From Hyphomicrobiales bacterium (GTDB lineage Bacteria > Pseudomonadota > Alphaproteobacteria > Rhizobiales > NORP267): 59,661 nucleotides of DNA. The stretch spans positions 1-59,661 of the forward strand of contig JAJFGZ010000066.1 of the NCBI GenBank assembly GCA_021775855.1, given 5' to 3'. Below are positions 35,288 to 45,349 of this stretch, piece by piece (the stretch's first letter is position 1; every line of letters begins with the position of its first letter). The notes under the pieces are model-generated. The model did no database searches and was not told where the DNA came from. It saw nothing but the letters and a program-made list of their open reading frames with translations. A program made the position numbers and the translations under genes.

Positions 35288-36556
35288 ATGACGTATATCC
35301 AACCGGCAGATACATCCCTCGGGGTTCTGGCCGGGGATCGCGTATTCCAGAAACTGGCCCATGGCCTGGTTTGGATTGCCTTTGCCGCCAGCGGTTTCGT
35401 TTTGTTTGAACCGTCCCCCTATGACGTATTGATGCTCGGAACCGTCCTGATATTTTTTCTTGCCGGGCTGCCAATCCCGCGCCGTTCCTGGCCTCTATTT
35501 CTTCTTTTGGCAGCTTATATTGCCGGTGGGTTTTTCGCTTCAATCGTGCCCGCCCTTTTTGCCCCGACAAGCATCAACGTGATCATTACCGGGTACCTGA
35601 TCGCGTCGGCGATATTTGTCGCAAGTTATGTCCCGCAAAATCCACTAGCGAATTTTGAGCGGATAATGAACGGCTGGTCGGTCGCCGCATTTTACGCCGC
35701 ACTCAGCGGGGTACTGGGCTACTTCAATCTTGCCGGGCCCCTGTCCGGCACATTCCTCGTTTACGGGCGGGCAAAAGGCACGTTTGAGGATCCGAACGTC
35801 CTTGGTCCATTCCTCGTCGCGCCCCTGCTCTATGCGATTTATAAATTGCTGCGCGGACGGGTCCAAAACTATATCTGGGTCCTGCCGCAAATCCTGGTCC
35901 TATCTCTCGCACTGCTGCTCGCGTTTTCGCGCGGCGCATGGGGTCATGCGGGCTTGTCGGGAATTGTTTTTGGCTATTTCTTGATAGTAACCGCCCGCAA
36001 TTTTCAGGAACGCGTGCAGATTATTCTGTTCGGAATTTTCGGTATGATGATGATCATCGTCCTTGGTATCTGGGCCGTCTCATTCGACAAAGTAGGCAAT
36101 CTGTTCGACGACCGCGCCACGGTCTCTCAATCCTACGACTCTGGCCCAGCGGGCCGCTTTTCAAGACAACAACAGGCACTGGACATCGTGCTTGATAATC
36201 CAGCCGGTATCGGTGCGGAAGAATTTGTGAAAATATTCCCCGAAGCCCCGCACAATGTTTATCTCAATGTCTATATCATTACAGGCTGGCTCGGCGGCAC
36301 CGTATATCTAATATTGGTATTGGCGACGCTCTCGATTGGCTTCAGACAGGCGTTGGTCCGGGTTCCCTGGCAAAATGTCTATATACTGATCTACGCCACC
36401 TATGTCGGCGTTACCTTCGAGGGCCTGATCATCGACACAGATCATTGGCGGCATTTTTATATCCTGATGGGACTGGTCTGGGCAGGTGCCTTATCAACCG
36501 GGGGTATTTTGACCAGGCGAAAAAATGCGCGCCCAACGGTCCCTGTTCCCAATTAA
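35288..36556 (+). CDS. O-antigen ligase/Wzy-like polymerase family membrane protein
   Basis: The 422-residue protein has ten to twelve membrane helices and the large periplasmic loop of the Wzy_C family. Signature pieces are RAKGTFEDPNVLGPFLV, SRGAWGHAGLSG and, in the loop, PHNVYLNVYIITGWLGG with the conserved His. Ligases and polymerases of this family cannot be told apart by sequence; a polymerase role fits the locus, which lacks any other Wzy. It is the last gene of the rightward unit, with no clear terminator before tRNA-Pro. Confidence 0.9.
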   Translation: MTYIQPADTSLGVLAGDRVFQKLAHGLVWIAFAASGFVLFEPSPYDVLMLGTVLIFFLAGLPIPRRSWPLFLLLAAYIAGGFFASIVPALFAPTSINVIITGYLIASAIFVASYVPQNPLANFERIMNGWSVAAFYAALSGVLGYFNLAGPLSGTFLVYGRAKGTFEDPNVLGPFLVAPLLYAIYKLLRGRVQNYIWVLPQILVLSLALLLAFSRGAWGHAGLSGIVFGYFLIVTARNFQERVQIILFGIFGMMMIIVLGIWAVSFDKVGNLFDDRATVSQSYDSGPAGRFSRQQQALDIVLDNPAGIGAEEFVKIFPEAPHNVYLNVYIITGWLGGTVYLILVLATLSIGFRQALVRVPWQNVYILIYATYVGVTFEGLIIDTDHWRHFYILMGLVWAGALSTGGILTRRKNARPTVPVPN

Positions 36557-36616
36557 AAAGAGACCGTTCGTTGCCTTTGCATCATAAGTTCGATACATGA
36601 TGCGGCGGGTATGGGA

Positions 36617-36694
36617 CGGAGCGTGGCGCAGCCCGGTTAGCGCACCAGTCTGGGGGACTGGGGGTCGCTGGTTCGAATCCAGCCGCTCCGACCA
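36617..36694 (+). tRNA. tRNA-Pro (anticodon GGG)
   Basis: The acceptor stem CGGAGCG pairs with CGCTCCG, followed by discriminator A and an encoded CCA. The D-arm contains AGCCCGGTTAGCG, the anticodon stem CCAGT/ACTGG encloses the loop CTGGGGG with anticodon GGG, and the T-arm is GCTGG-TTCGAAT-CCAGC. It reads codons CCC and CCU. It lies between the polysaccharide locus and merR. tRNA genes can serve as integration sites, but no integrase or att repeat is visible. Confidence 0.96.
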
Positions 36695-36731
36695 ACACCA
36701 TCATTTTGACACGTAAAACAACAACAGGCCG

Positions 36732-37265
36732 TCAGCTTTGGCCCTGCTGGATCGACTGCAACATATCCCGTGCATCGCGTAATTCAGTCAAAACGGAGCG
36801 CAATGCAGACTTCATGTCCGGACTGATTTCAGCCACAGTGGCACGGGCAACGGCCACCGTCTCACGTTCGCTCCGCAAAGGTTCGGCCGTGACAGGCTGG
36901 GTATCCAAAGGTTTAGCGGCTTCCGGAATTTCAGGCGATGCGTCGACGGGTTGCACATCCTCCGGCCTGCTTCCGGCCTCGATAAAACCGTCCTGCCAGC
37001 ATTCATTGACAAATCGAACACCCTGTTCGGATATAACTTTCTGCGCACCCTTGATTGTGTACCCCTGGACATACAGCAAGTGTTTAATTCCTTGCAGGAA
37101 CTCGATCTCGCCGGGCCGGTAATAGCGCCGTCCACCGCCGCGCTTCATGGGTTTGATTTGGGAAAATTTTGTCTCCCAAAACCGCAAGACATGCTGCGGC
37201 AAATCTAATTCGCGAGCAACTTCACTGATGGTGCGAAAGGCGTCTGGTGATTTTTCGGGTGCCAT
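36732..37265 (-). CDS. MerR family transcriptional regulator
   Basis: A 177-residue MerR-type protein. The N-terminal winged helix ([22 protein letters not shown], then [19 protein letters not shown]) is clear. No metal-binding cysteine set follows. The C-terminal half is low-complexity and ends in a helix ([19 protein letters not shown]). The target is unknown; the gene follows ihfA in many alphaproteobacteria. ATG 37265 with GGAG seven bases upstream decides the start; a TTG at 37280 is the alternative. Confidence 0.92.
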   Translation of the reverse strand: MAPEKSPDAFRTISEVARELDLPQHVLRFWETKFSQIKPMKRGGGRRYYRPGEIEFLQGIKHLLYVQGYTIKGAQKVISEQGVRFVNECWQDGFIEAGSRPEDVQPVDASPEIPEAAKPLDTQPVTAEPLRSERETVAVARATVAEISPDMKSALRSVLTELRDARDMLQSIQQGQS

Positions 37266-37317
37266 GCGAATCTCCAACAATATGAAGAAGCATACCGGAA
37301 TCCGGAACTAATTTTGA

Positions 37318-37629
37318 CTATTTATTCTCGTTGGATTGCCCGGTGTTGATCTTGTCTTTCAATACATTGCTTGGTTTGAAGACAAGAACTTTGCGAGGTG
37401 GTATCGGGACTTCTTCGCCGGTTTTCGGGTTACGTCCGATACGTTGATTTTTTTGTCGAACGATGAACGAGCCGAACGAGGATAATTTTACCGTTTCACC
37501 CTGCTCAAGACGCTCGGATATTTCGTTCAAAAAAGATTCTACAAGCGCAGCAGATTCAGAACGTGACAGGCCGACTTTTTGGTAGACCGCCTCGCTCAAA
37601 TCAGCTCGCGTAATTGTTTTCCCCCCCAT
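37318..37629 (-). CDS. ihfA: Integration host factor subunit alpha
   Basis: IHF-alpha forms a DNA-bending heterodimer with IHF-beta. The 103-residue protein has the HU/IHF fold: [21 protein letters not shown], the [13 protein letters not shown] core and the DNA-binding arm [17 protein letters not shown] with its intercalating Pro. GAGGAGGTTGC directly before the ATG is an excellent ribosome site. It lies downstream of fabH, with a 107-base gap. Confidence 0.97.
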   Translation of the reverse strand: MGGKTITRADLSEAVYQKVGLSRSESAALVESFLNEISERLEQGETVKLSSFGSFIVRQKNQRIGRNPKTGEEVPIPPRKVLVFKPSNVLKDKINTGQSNENK

Positions 37630-37736
37630 GCAACCTCCTCGAAAGAAAAACTGTTGCCGTGGAACAGCTTAGCCCTGTTGCCGCCTCCACGTCAATAAGG
37701 CCTCTCGGTAACCTGGAACTTGAAATTGACCGGGTG

Positions 37737-38714
37737 TTACCAGCGCACCAACGCGCTGCCCCAGGTAAAACCGCCGCCCATCGCCTCGAGCAACACCAGA
37801 TCACCTGGTTTAATTTTTCCGTCATCAAGCGCAACACGAAGCGCAAGTGGAATTGAGGCCGCCGAAGTATTGGCGTGCTCGCCGACGGTTAAAATCACTT
37901 TGTCCCAGGAGAGCCCCATCTTTCGGGCGGTCGCTTCAATAATACGGCTATTGGCCTGGTGCGGGACAAACCAATCGATATCCCTGGTCTCGAGACTTGA
38001 CGCATCGAGCGCCGCCTCGATCACTTCGGATAAAAAGCCAACCGCACGGCGAAACACTTCCTGCCCCTGCATGCGCAAATGCCCGACGGTTTGGGTTGAT
38101 GACGGTCCGCCATCGACATAGAGCTTATCGTTATATTGCCCGTCTGAGCGCAAATGTGTCGAGATGACCCCTCGGTCACTGGAATCGCCTTTGCCTTCGC
38201 CCGGCTCGATAATAATGGCGCCGCCGCCATCGCCAAACAATACGCATGTCGAGCGGTCTTCCCAGTCGAGAATCCGGGAAAACGTTTCCGCACCAATAAC
38301 CAGGGCGCGTTTCGACTGACCGGTGCGGATGTAGTTGTCAGCAATGGAAAGGGCGAATACGAATCCCGAGCAGACGGCTTGAATATCAAATGCAAACCCG
38401 TGATGGATACCCAGCCGGGCCTGTACTGTCGTGGCTGTGGCAGGAAAAGTGTTGTCGGGGGTCGAAGTCGCGAGGACGATTAGATCGATGTCCTGGGCCG
38501 ATAGCCCGGCATCCTCCAGCGCCCGTTCAGCAGCAATCGTTGCGATATCAGCGGTGGTTTCGCCGTCGGCTGCAAGGTGACGTTGCCTTATCCCGGTCCG
38601 TTGCTCAATCCACTCGGCGGACGAATTTACCTTCGCCGCAAGTTCCGCATTGAGCATGATACGTTCGGGAAGGTAGGACCCGCATCCCCGGACAATTGAT
38701 CGCGTTACACTCAC
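37737..38714 (-). CDS. fabH: 3-oxoacyl-[ACP] synthase III
   Basis: FabH condenses acetyl-CoA (or another short acyl-CoA) with malonyl-ACP to start fatty acid synthesis. The 325-residue protein has the catalytic Cys in [13 protein letters not shown], His in WFVPHQAN and Asn in [15 protein letters not shown]. Length is normal. The GTG start overlaps the plsX stop (GTGA), so translation is probably coupled. Confidence 0.97.
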   Translation of the reverse strand: MSVTRSIVRGCGSYLPERIMLNAELAAKVNSSAEWIEQRTGIRQRHLAADGETTADIATIAAERALEDAGLSAQDIDLIVLATSTPDNTFPATATTVQARLGIHHGFAFDIQAVCSGFVFALSIADNYIRTGQSKRALVIGAETFSRILDWEDRSTCVLFGDGGGAIIIEPGEGKGDSSDRGVISTHLRSDGQYNDKLYVDGGPSSTQTVGHLRMQGQEVFRRAVGFLSEVIEAALDASSLETRDIDWFVPHQANSRIIEATARKMGLSWDKVILTVGEHANTSAASIPLALRVALDDGKIKPGDLVLLEAMGGGFTWGSALVRW

Positions 38715-39781
38715 TGAGACGGTTTCTCTTCTTCGTTGCTGGATTCCGCCATCTCAATCTCATTTGCACGGTGCAAGTCGAGATCCGTCGAAATTTTTTC
38801 CAACAATTTATTGGATGCCATTTCGTACCCTAGAGCGACCGCCGCTGCAAATCCTTCATTGTCTGTACCACCGTGACTCTTGATCACAATTCCGTTTAAG
38901 CCAAGAAATACGCCACCATTTGACCGTCGCGGGTCCATTTTTTCTTTCAAAGATTTGAACGCCGAACGCGCGAGCAAATATCCCAAACGAGACAAGATGG
39001 TCTCGTTCATGGCGCTGCGCAGATAGGCGGCGAACTGTTTTGCAGTTCCCTCAGCGGTTTTGAGCGCGATATTGCCTGAAAAACCTTCCGTGACGACCAC
39101 ATCGACCGTGCCTTGCCCGATATCGTCACCTTCCACAAACCCCACATAGCGCATGGGTAAATTCGAATCGCGCAATCGCTGGTGCGCCGCTTTTACTTCA
39201 TCCAGGCCTTTGACTTCCTCAACGCCGATATTCAGCAATCCGACGCTTGGCCGCTCGATACCGAATAAGGCACGCGCCATCGCTTCGCCCATGACCGCAA
39301 AATCCACCAACCACCGGGAATCAACGCCAATAGTCGCTCCCATATCCAGGACGATCGATTCTCCACGTAGTGTTGGCCAAATGCCAGCGATAGCCGGACG
39401 GGACACGTTCGGCATCATTTTCAGAGCGAACCTGGCCATCGCCATCAACGCCCCGGTATTGCCGGCCGAAATCGCAAACCCTGCACGTCCGTCGGCAACT
39501 GCGTTCAACGCCATCCACATGCTGGAGACGCGGCGGCCCCTACGCAAAGCCTGACTTGGCTTATCGTCCATTCCAACCGCAATGTCGGTATGAATAACGT
39601 CAGATTTTTTTTGAAGTTCAGGAAATTTTGCAAGCTCAGGCATAATCTTTGCCTGATCGCCGACCAGTAGAAACCGGGTGTCCGGCAATCGCTGCAAGGC
39701 CAGCGCACAGCCCGCGACACTAACTGACGGGCCGCTATCACCGCCCATGGCGTCAACGGATATTGTGATTTGATCTGGCAT
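38711..39781 (-). CDS. plsX: Phosphate acyltransferase PlsX
   Basis: PlsX converts acyl-ACP to acyl-phosphate for phospholipid synthesis by PlsY. The 356-residue protein begins [20 protein letters not shown], followed by [27 protein letters not shown] and [10 protein letters not shown], with [14 protein letters not shown] further on; all are family signatures. Length is normal. It sits between the yceD-like gene (151-base gap with no gene) and fabH. Confidence 0.97.
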   Translation of the reverse strand: MPDQITISVDAMGGDSGPSVSVAGCALALQRLPDTRFLLVGDQAKIMPELAKFPELQKKSDVIHTDIAVGMDDKPSQALRRGRRVSSMWMALNAVADGRAGFAISAGNTGALMAMARFALKMMPNVSRPAIAGIWPTLRGESIVLDMGATIGVDSRWLVDFAVMGEAMARALFGIERPSVGLLNIGVEEVKGLDEVKAAHQRLRDSNLPMRYVGFVEGDDIGQGTVDVVVTEGFSGNIALKTAEGTAKQFAAYLRSAMNETILSRLGYLLARSAFKSLKEKMDPRRSNGGVFLGLNGIVIKSHGGTDNEGFAAAVALGYEMASNKLLEKISTDLDLHRANEIEMAESSNEEEKPSQ

Positions 39782-39932
39782 ATGAATTAGCCTGGAGACA
39801 ATCCTGTTGACTGGTTTTGGCGCGGCAAACTACGTCAAAAGCCTCCTCGCGTTCCTAAGCAATAGCAAAGGATAGCCGATTGAAGCCGACTGACAACCGT
39901 AATTGTGCGTTCCCAACAGCTTTGTATCATCC

Positions 39933-40532
39933 CTATTCGCCGGAATCGCTGGCCTGAATCGACTTCAAAACTGCGAATGGACGAACATCTGCATCACTTG
40001 TATCGTCTGCGGTCGTAGTGCCGGGAAAACTGAATTCGGCGGTTCCTGGCGCCGTGCTGTGTCTCGGATAGGGATTGAGTCCGAGCGAAAACTCCTCGAG
40101 CGCCATTTTTCCTATATCGATTGAATTTCCGGTGAGAATATCCGGCGGATCATCGTCAAGCGGCTCGATAATGACCTCAACACCATCGTCTCGCCGCTGT
40201 TTGTCCTTCTTATTTTTACGCTTGCTGTTATCCCTATCGCGAACAAACAGACGATCAAAGTCGAAATCCATCTTTTCAGCAACCGGCAATAGGGTAACGA
40301 CACATTTCTGCTCAACCGAAACGGCCAACCGTCCTTTGACCGTAATGATCCCCTGCTGACCCTGCCGTAAATCCACTTCCAGACGGAAAAGATGGGCCGC
40401 ATGCAGGTCATAAGCCTCCCTGATAACCTCAATTTCGGTATCGTTCGCTTCGTAAGACAGGCTGACGCCGTTCCTTGCGAGCTTTTTGACAGGGACCGTC
40501 CAATCAAGGCTATCGAAATTTTTCGTCATCAC
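39933..40532 (-). CDS. YceD/DUF177 family protein
   Basis: The 199-residue protein fits the DUF177 (YceD) family, which in many bacteria precedes rpmF and plsX and has been linked to 23S rRNA processing. Features include FRLEVDLRQGQQGIITVKGRL, the VEQKCVVTLLPV segment with the single conserved Cys and, near the C-terminus, LEEFSLGLNPYPRH. A charged low-complexity stretch (RDRDNSKRKNKKDKQRRDDG) is in the middle. The GTG start overlaps the upstream stop (GTGA), and an ATG follows directly. No rpmF fits in the gap before plsX. Confidence 0.88.
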   Translation of the reverse strand: MMTKNFDSLDWTVPVKKLARNGVSLSYEANDTEIEVIREAYDLHAAHLFRLEVDLRQGQQGIITVKGRLAVSVEQKCVVTLLPVAEKMDFDFDRLFVRDRDNSKRKNKKDKQRRDDGVEVIIEPLDDDPPDILTGNSIDIGKMALEEFSLGLNPYPRHSTAPGTAEFSFPGTTTADDTSDADVRPFAVLKSIQASDSGE

Positions 40533-41092
40533 GCCTGTTCGTTTATCTCAAGGGTAAATACAGGGAACTTGATGTTTCCCCGTAACAGCTGGAGATCTTC
40601 CTGACCCGCCAGCTCCGATTCCACACCGAACATATAGTCGGCAAGTGTACTGGTTGCGCCTTCAGGTGCACCAGATTCGGCGTAGATATTGCGGGCGATT
40701 GCATCAGCTAGCGCAACCCTGTCGTCACCATCCAAAGCCGATTCGTACGCCGAACACCGGCCATAAAACGCCTTGGCCATGACCTTTATTTTCTTGGGCA
40801 CGCTGAGGTCACCGACCCCGATTTCCCGCAACGATCGGTCCATATCTATAAATAGATCATCGAATAGTTTCTGAGCCAGTTCAATTCCCGACTCACCCGC
40901 TCGATTAAGGCGCCTGATGACGAGAAAGCTGTGCATGACGATCATATCGAAACGTCCGTCCAGATTGTCGGGAACGCCAGCACCAGCATAGAATTCGCGG
41001 CTGCGGGCCTGCGTCACAAGAGCGCCATAAAGTTGATACGATATGTCGTTGTTGCGACCCAAAAACGTTCTGATGCTTTTAGCAATCGTCAT
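40529..41092 (-). CDS. Ubiquinol-cytochrome c chaperone (CBP3-like)
   Basis: The 187-residue form starting at ATG 41092 (MTIAKSIRTFLG) matches the Ubiq_cyt_C_chap family, which helps to assemble cytochrome bc1. Family signatures are YQLYGALVTQARSREFYAGAGVPDN in pieces, GRFDMIVMHSFLVI, and the DRSLREIGVGDLSVPKK stretch. Upstream starts at 41128 (ATG) and 41161 (GTG) would add up to 23 residues that do not resemble the family. It is divergent from bamE and heads the plsX-fabH operon. Confidence 0.88.
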   Translation of the reverse strand: MTIAKSIRTFLGRNNDISYQLYGALVTQARSREFYAGAGVPDNLDGRFDMIVMHSFLVIRRLNRAGESGIELAQKLFDDLFIDMDRSLREIGVGDLSVPKKIKVMAKAFYGRCSAYESALDGDDRVALADAIARNIYAESGAPEGATSTLADYMFGVESELAGQEDLQLLRGNIKFPVFTLEINEQA

Positions 41093-41210
41093 GAAAATTG
41101 TATCCAAAGCAGCAGCATCAGTTACCATGAGGGAACCTATCTGTTGCAAATAGCGCCTCACACGTTTAGGTGAATTCCGTTAATGCGGCGAACGAGAATT
41201 TGATACCAAT

Positions 41211-41669
41211 ATGTCCTATTGCCACCAACAGCAAGTAAGCCCCAGGAAATACCTGAGGGCAATTGTTATTGCCTTGCCGGTTGTTCTTGCGGGCTGCGGA
41301 GAAATCACCTCTCAGCACGGTTATGTGGCATCGCAATCGGCCCTCGATCAAATCCAGATCGGGTCAAGCAAGGAGCAGGTCCGCCTCATCATGGGCACGC
41401 CCTCAACGTCATCGGCTATCCAGGACAATGTCTATTTCTATATTTCAGAAATCCGGACCCAGAAACTATTCCTGACCGTGGAGACGAGCGAGCGGCGCGT
41501 ACTCACGTTTCATTTCGACGATGATGATCGCGTCGAGCGCGTTGCCAATTACGGTCTGAACGACGGTAAGGTATTCGATTTCATTACGCGAACGACTCCG
41601 ACCCGGGGTGATTCCCTGACGGCCATCAGACAGATGCTTGGCGACCTCGGCAATTTCGGTAACGAGTAA
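41211..41669 (+). CDS. bamE: Outer membrane assembly lipoprotein BamE (SmpA/OmlA)
   Basis: BamE is a small lipoprotein of the beta-barrel assembly machine. The 152-residue precursor has a basic N-terminus, a hydrophobic stretch and lipobox VLAGC (Cys29). The mature part shows the family pattern: ALDQIQIGSSKEQVRLIMGTPS, YFYISEIR and RVLTFHFDDDDRVERV. Placement divergent from the bc1 chaperone gene is common in alphaproteobacteria. Confidence 0.93.
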   Translation: MSYCHQQQVSPRKYLRAIVIALPVVLAGCGEITSQHGYVASQSALDQIQIGSSKEQVRLIMGTPSTSSAIQDNVYFYISEIRTQKLFLTVETSERRVLTFHFDDDDRVERVANYGLNDGKVFDFITRTTPTRGDSLTAIRQMLGDLGNFGNE

Positions 41670-41674
41670 CCAAA

Positions 41675-41702
41675 ATCCCGCGGCGCCTGGGCCCCGCGGG
41701 AT
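41675..41702. terminator. Bidirectional terminator between bamE and hppA
   Basis: Perfect 9-base arms ATCCCGCGG/CCGCGGGAT enclose a 10-base loop. The hairpin begins 5 bases after the bamE stop and ends 31 bases before the hppA stop. T-rich sequence follows on both strands (TTTTG on the minus strand, scattered Ts on the plus strand). Confidence 0.7.
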
Positions 41703-41733
41703 CACATTTGTTTATAGTTTTAAGCCTTATTTG

Positions 41734-43845
41734 CTAGTGGCCCAAAACCGCGAGCATGAGAAGCGCCACGATGTTCGTGATCTTGATCATCGGATTGATC
41801 GCCGGACCGGCAGTATCCTTGTAAGGGTCGCCCACCGTATCGCCCGTTATCGCGGCTTTGTGGGCTTCAGAACCCTTACCGCCATGATTGCCATCTTCTA
41901 TATACTTCTTGGCATTGTCCCAAGCACCGCCACCAGCGGTCATTGAGATCGCGACGAATACACCTGTCACGATGACACCGAGAAGCATGGCACCCAGAGC
42001 AGCGAACGCATCTGATTTGTCAGCAATCGCGTAGACTGCCGCAAAACAGACAATCGGCGAGAGTACCGGCAACATGGACGGGAGCACCATTTCCTTGATC
42101 GCGGCCTTGGTTAGCATGTCAACAGCGCGGCCATAGTCGGGACGCACCTCACCCTTCATGATGCCGGGATTTTCCTTGAACTGCCGTCGCACTTCTTCAA
42201 CAACCGCGCCGGCAGCCCGGCCAACAGCCATCATGCCCATCGAGCCGAACAGGTAAGGCAGAAGGCCACCAAACAGCAAACCAACGACGACGTAAGGGTT
42301 GGACAGTGAAAAATCGACGTTGACGCCATAGAAGAACGATCCGGGTGCAGCATTGGCCGCGAAGAATTCCAGATCAGCCGTATAGGCGGCAAACAGAACC
42401 AGGGCACCAAGACCGGCGGACCCGATGGCGTAGCCTTTTGTCACTGCCTTTGTAGTGTTACCAACCGCATCCAGCGCATCGGTTGTTTTGCGTACTTCAG
42501 GAGGCAAGTTCGCCATTTCGGCGATGCCACCTGCATTGTCCGTGACGGGGCCAAACGCGTCGAGTGCGACCACATATCCAGCCAATGCCAGCATGGTTGC
42601 GACGGCGATTGCGATCCCGAACAAACCTGCCAGGTTGAACGTCGTCAATATACCGACAATGATGATGATAGCCGGAACGGCTGTCGCTTCCATCGATACC
42701 GCAAGGCCCTGAATGACATTGGTGCCGTGCCCTGTAACCGAAGCGGACGCGATCGACTTCACGGGACGATATTCAACACCTGTATAATATTCCGTCACCC
42801 AGATGATCAGGCCGGTAATCGCCAGTCCGGCGATACCGCTATAAAACAGATCGAGCCCGGTAAACGAGGCATCCGCGACGTTCATAACCGTATCAAAACC
42901 AATCAGGTAATTGATAACGAAACCCACGCCCCCAATCGAGAGTAACGCACAGGCGATAAAGCCCTTGTAGAGTGCGCCCATGATCGAATTGTTGGAGCCG
43001 AGCCGGACAAAGAAGGTCCCGACAATCGACGTCAAAATGCAGATTGCACCAATCGCGAGCGGTAGCAGCATCATGGATGACAGCAGCGCGGAGCCCGAGA
43101 AATAGATCGAGCTCAGAACCATCGTCGCGACAACCGTCACTACATAGGTCTCGAACAGGTCAGCCGCCATGCCGGCGCAGTCGCCAACATTGTCACCGAC
43201 ATTGTCCGCAATCGTTGCAGGGTTGCGTGGATCATCCTCCGGGATACCCGCTTCAACCTTGCCGACAAGGTCCCCGCCAACATCAGCACCCTTGGTGAAG
43301 ATACCGCCACCAAGACGGGCAAAGATCGAAATCAGCGATGCCCCAAATCCGAGCGCAACCAACGCGTCGACCACCAGGCGATCACCGGGGTTGTTCCCCA
43401 TAACGTCTGTCAGGATGTAGTAATAAATGGCAACCGCCAACAGGGCAAAACCTGCCACCAGCATGCCGGTAACGGCCCCTGCCCTGAACCCGACGGCCAG
43501 ACCGGCCGCTAGACTTTTGCTTGCTGCTTGCGCGGTGCGCACATTAGCGCGGACCGAAACATGCATGCCGATAAATCCGGCGAGACCGGACAAAACCGCG
43601 CCGATCGCAAATCCAATCGCAACCGGGATCGACAGCAAATAGGCAACGAGGGCGAAGATAACGACGCCCACCATGCCGATTGTTGTGTATTGGCGCGTCA
43701 AATAAGCTTGCGCACCTTCTTGAATAGCTCCTGCTATTTCCTGCATCCGGGCGTTGCCGGCATCAGCAGACATAACTGCCTGACTGGCCCACAAGCCGTA
43801 TACAATCGCCATGGCACCGCAGGCGAAAATCAGCCAAATTTCCAT
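41734..43845 (-). CDS. hppA: Proton-translocating inorganic pyrophosphatase, K+-independent type
   Basis: This 703-residue membrane enzyme with about 16 helices couples pyrophosphate hydrolysis to proton pumping. The active-site loop [18 protein letters not shown] followed by [20 protein letters not shown] is intact, as is the C-terminal [10 protein letters not shown] and [11 protein letters not shown]. The segment [10 protein letters not shown] (42433-42462) carries the Lys and Thr that mark K+-independent enzymes; K+-dependent ones have Ala and Gly there. ATG 43845 with AGGA upstream gives the family N-terminus; the frame is open 39 codons further upstream without similarity. Confidence 0.96.
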   Translation of the reverse strand: MEIWLIFACGAMAIVYGLWASQAVMSADAGNARMQEIAGAIQEGAQAYLTRQYTTIGMVGVVIFALVAYLLSIPVAIGFAIGAVLSGLAGFIGMHVSVRANVRTAQAASKSLAAGLAVGFRAGAVTGMLVAGFALLAVAIYYYILTDVMGNNPGDRLVVDALVALGFGASLISIFARLGGGIFTKGADVGGDLVGKVEAGIPEDDPRNPATIADNVGDNVGDCAGMAADLFETYVVTVVATMVLSSIYFSGSALLSSMMLLPLAIGAICILTSIVGTFFVRLGSNNSIMGALYKGFIACALLSIGGVGFVINYLIGFDTVMNVADASFTGLDLFYSGIAGLAITGLIIWVTEYYTGVEYRPVKSIASASVTGHGTNVIQGLAVSMEATAVPAIIIIVGILTTFNLAGLFGIAIAVATMLALAGYVVALDAFGPVTDNAGGIAEMANLPPEVRKTTDALDAVGNTTKAVTKGYAIGSAGLGALVLFAAYTADLEFFAANAAPGSFFYGVNVDFSLSNPYVVVGLLFGGLLPYLFGSMGMMAVGRAAGAVVEEVRRQFKENPGIMKGEVRPDYGRAVDMLTKAAIKEMVLPSMLPVLSPIVCFAAVYAIADKSDAFAALGAMLLGVIVTGVFVAISMTAGGGAWDNAKKYIEDGNHGGKGSEAHKAAITGDTVGDPYKDTAGPAINPMIKITNIVALLMLAVLGH

Positions 43846-44069
43846 ATCAAGTTCCTGTAATTCGATTGAAGCCCCGTTTAAGCGACATCCTTCTGCGCTT
43901 CCACCACCTGCGAAACGGCTCAGGTCTATCGCTCTACTCTGAATTCCGCGCGAACATGCCAAAAATCATACCGCAAAGCAACATATGCTTGTATTTCGCG
44001 CACAGCTAGAATTTTCCGGATAAGTCAGGATGAAAACGTCCCTCTCGCTGCACGACAATGGCGTCAAAT

Positions 44070-45287
44070 TCAGCTGCGCTGCATGCGCCGCTTACGGACC
44101 GAAATCCAGATTAGCAATCCAAGGCATAGACCAATCGCCGGTAGTACGATCGTAGCCACCATCTCCCAACCATAATAGAAATAGATCACGCCCGCCGATA
44201 GAGACGCGGCGGCATTCAGACCAAAAATCAGGAAATCATTCAGACCCTGGACCTTGTTCATTTCGTCCGACCGATAGCAATCCGTGACCATTGCCGTGGC
44301 GCCGATATATCCGAAATTCCAACCCATCCCGAGCAGAACCAACGATGTCCAGAAATGTCCAATAGTCTCGCCCGACAGGCCCACAATTGATGCTCCGGTC
44401 AAGAGCAGCATCCCGGCAATTACGATATTGATTTTTCCATACCGGTCGATCAGGTTCCCGGTGAAAAAACTCGGTAGATACATGGCCACAACATGCCACT
44501 GGATTCCAAGCGCAGCCTGGGCATGGCTATGCCCCCCGCCAACTATGGCCAAGGGTGAAGAGGTCATAATGAAGGTCATGACCGAGTAGCTGACAACCCC
44601 GCAAAATACAGCAACAACAAAGCGGCGCGAACGCGCAATCTCTGCCAAAGGGCGTCCACTCGAAGCGCCTTTCATAATAATAGGTCTTGCGATCCGTACT
44701 TGTGTCACAATCAGCATCGAGAGGACAATCAGACCGGCTCCGGCAAGGTAGGTCGCCGCAAAGATATGGTTCGGGATTATATCCTGGGTGAATATAATTG
44801 TCTGCGGTCCTATAACCGCTGACGCTAAGCCACCCATCATGACCCAGGATATAGCCTTGCTCTTGAACTTTTCGCTGGCAATATCGGTTGCCGCGAAACG
44901 GTAACTCTGGACAAAGGCCCAATAACCACCTGTGGCAAAGGTTCCCAGCGCAAAAATGTGGAAATTGCCTATGTATACGCCGTAGGCCGCGATCAACATG
45001 GCAACAAGCCCGATCAAGCTAGACAAAAAATACCCGCCCCGACGGCCGAGTTTGCGCATAGCCAAATTTGCAGGCAACGTTGAAAGGGCGGTGCCAAGAA
45101 TAAATGCGGAAACCGGCAATGTTGCGAGCGAGCGATCATCCGCAAGCAACGCTCCGACATGTCCGCCGGTCGCGATAATGATGGTCGCAATGGCCCCGCC
45201 CAACGCCTGACCGCAGGCAAGCAACAAGGCATTGCGCCGCGCCTGCGAGTCGTCAGTTTGAATATCGTCAAAAACCTGATCAGACAT
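44070..45287 (-). CDS. MFS transporter of unknown substrate
   Basis: The 405-residue protein has twelve predicted membrane helices and MFS marks: the loop 2-3 motif NLAMRKLGRRGGYFLSSL and the second-half equivalent NLIDRYGKINIV. A hydrophilic 20-residue start precedes helix 1. I cannot assign a substrate. The gene is on the same strand as the thiL operon but 62 bases beyond it, across a hairpin, and is probably separate. Confidence 0.85.
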   Translation of the reverse strand: MSDQVFDDIQTDDSQARRNALLLACGQALGGAIATIIIATGGHVGALLADDRSLATLPVSAFILGTALSTLPANLAMRKLGRRGGYFLSSLIGLVAMLIAAYGVYIGNFHIFALGTFATGGYWAFVQSYRFAATDIASEKFKSKAISWVMMGGLASAVIGPQTIIFTQDIIPNHIFAATYLAGAGLIVLSMLIVTQVRIARPIIMKGASSGRPLAEIARSRRFVVAVFCGVVSYSVMTFIMTSSPLAIVGGGHSHAQAALGIQWHVVAMYLPSFFTGNLIDRYGKINIVIAGMLLLTGASIVGLSGETIGHFWTSLVLLGMGWNFGYIGATAMVTDCYRSDEMNKVQGLNDFLIFGLNAAASLSAGVIYFYYGWEMVATIVLPAIGLCLGLLIWISVRKRRMQRS

Positions 45288-45308
45288 TGTCGTTTATGAA
45301 TCCGGAAC

Positions 45309-45335
45309 TGCCGGTCGTCAGGATCCGGACCGGCA
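45309..45335 (-). terminator. Hairpin between thiL and the MFS gene
   Basis: The arms TGCCGGTC/GACCGGCA (8 bases, perfect) enclose an 11-base loop, 14 bases after the thiL stop on the minus strand. No T-run follows, so it may be a weak or Rho-assisted terminator of the rib-nusB-thiL operon. Confidence 0.4.
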
Positions 45336-45349
45336 TTGAAATTGGCAGC

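Noticed and set aside
27127..36556. Exosortase/PEP-CTERM system suggested by the FemAB and deacetylase genes
   Set aside because: No exosortase, PEP-CTERM protein or associated sensor genes are present, so only the general polysaccharide interpretation is supported.
36617..36694. tRNA-Pro as an integration site of a genomic island
   Set aside because: No integrase, no direct repeat of the tRNA 3' end and no obvious change in composition was seen in the flanking genes.
39782..39932. Possible rpmF between the yceD-like gene and plsX, as in E. coli
   Set aside because: The gap of 151 bases is too short and has no L32-like frame; in alphaproteobacteria rpmF is usually elsewhere.
43846..44069. 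224-base gap upstream of hppA
   Set aside because: Scanned for RNA genes, small frames and hairpins; nothing convincing was seen besides an expected promoter region.
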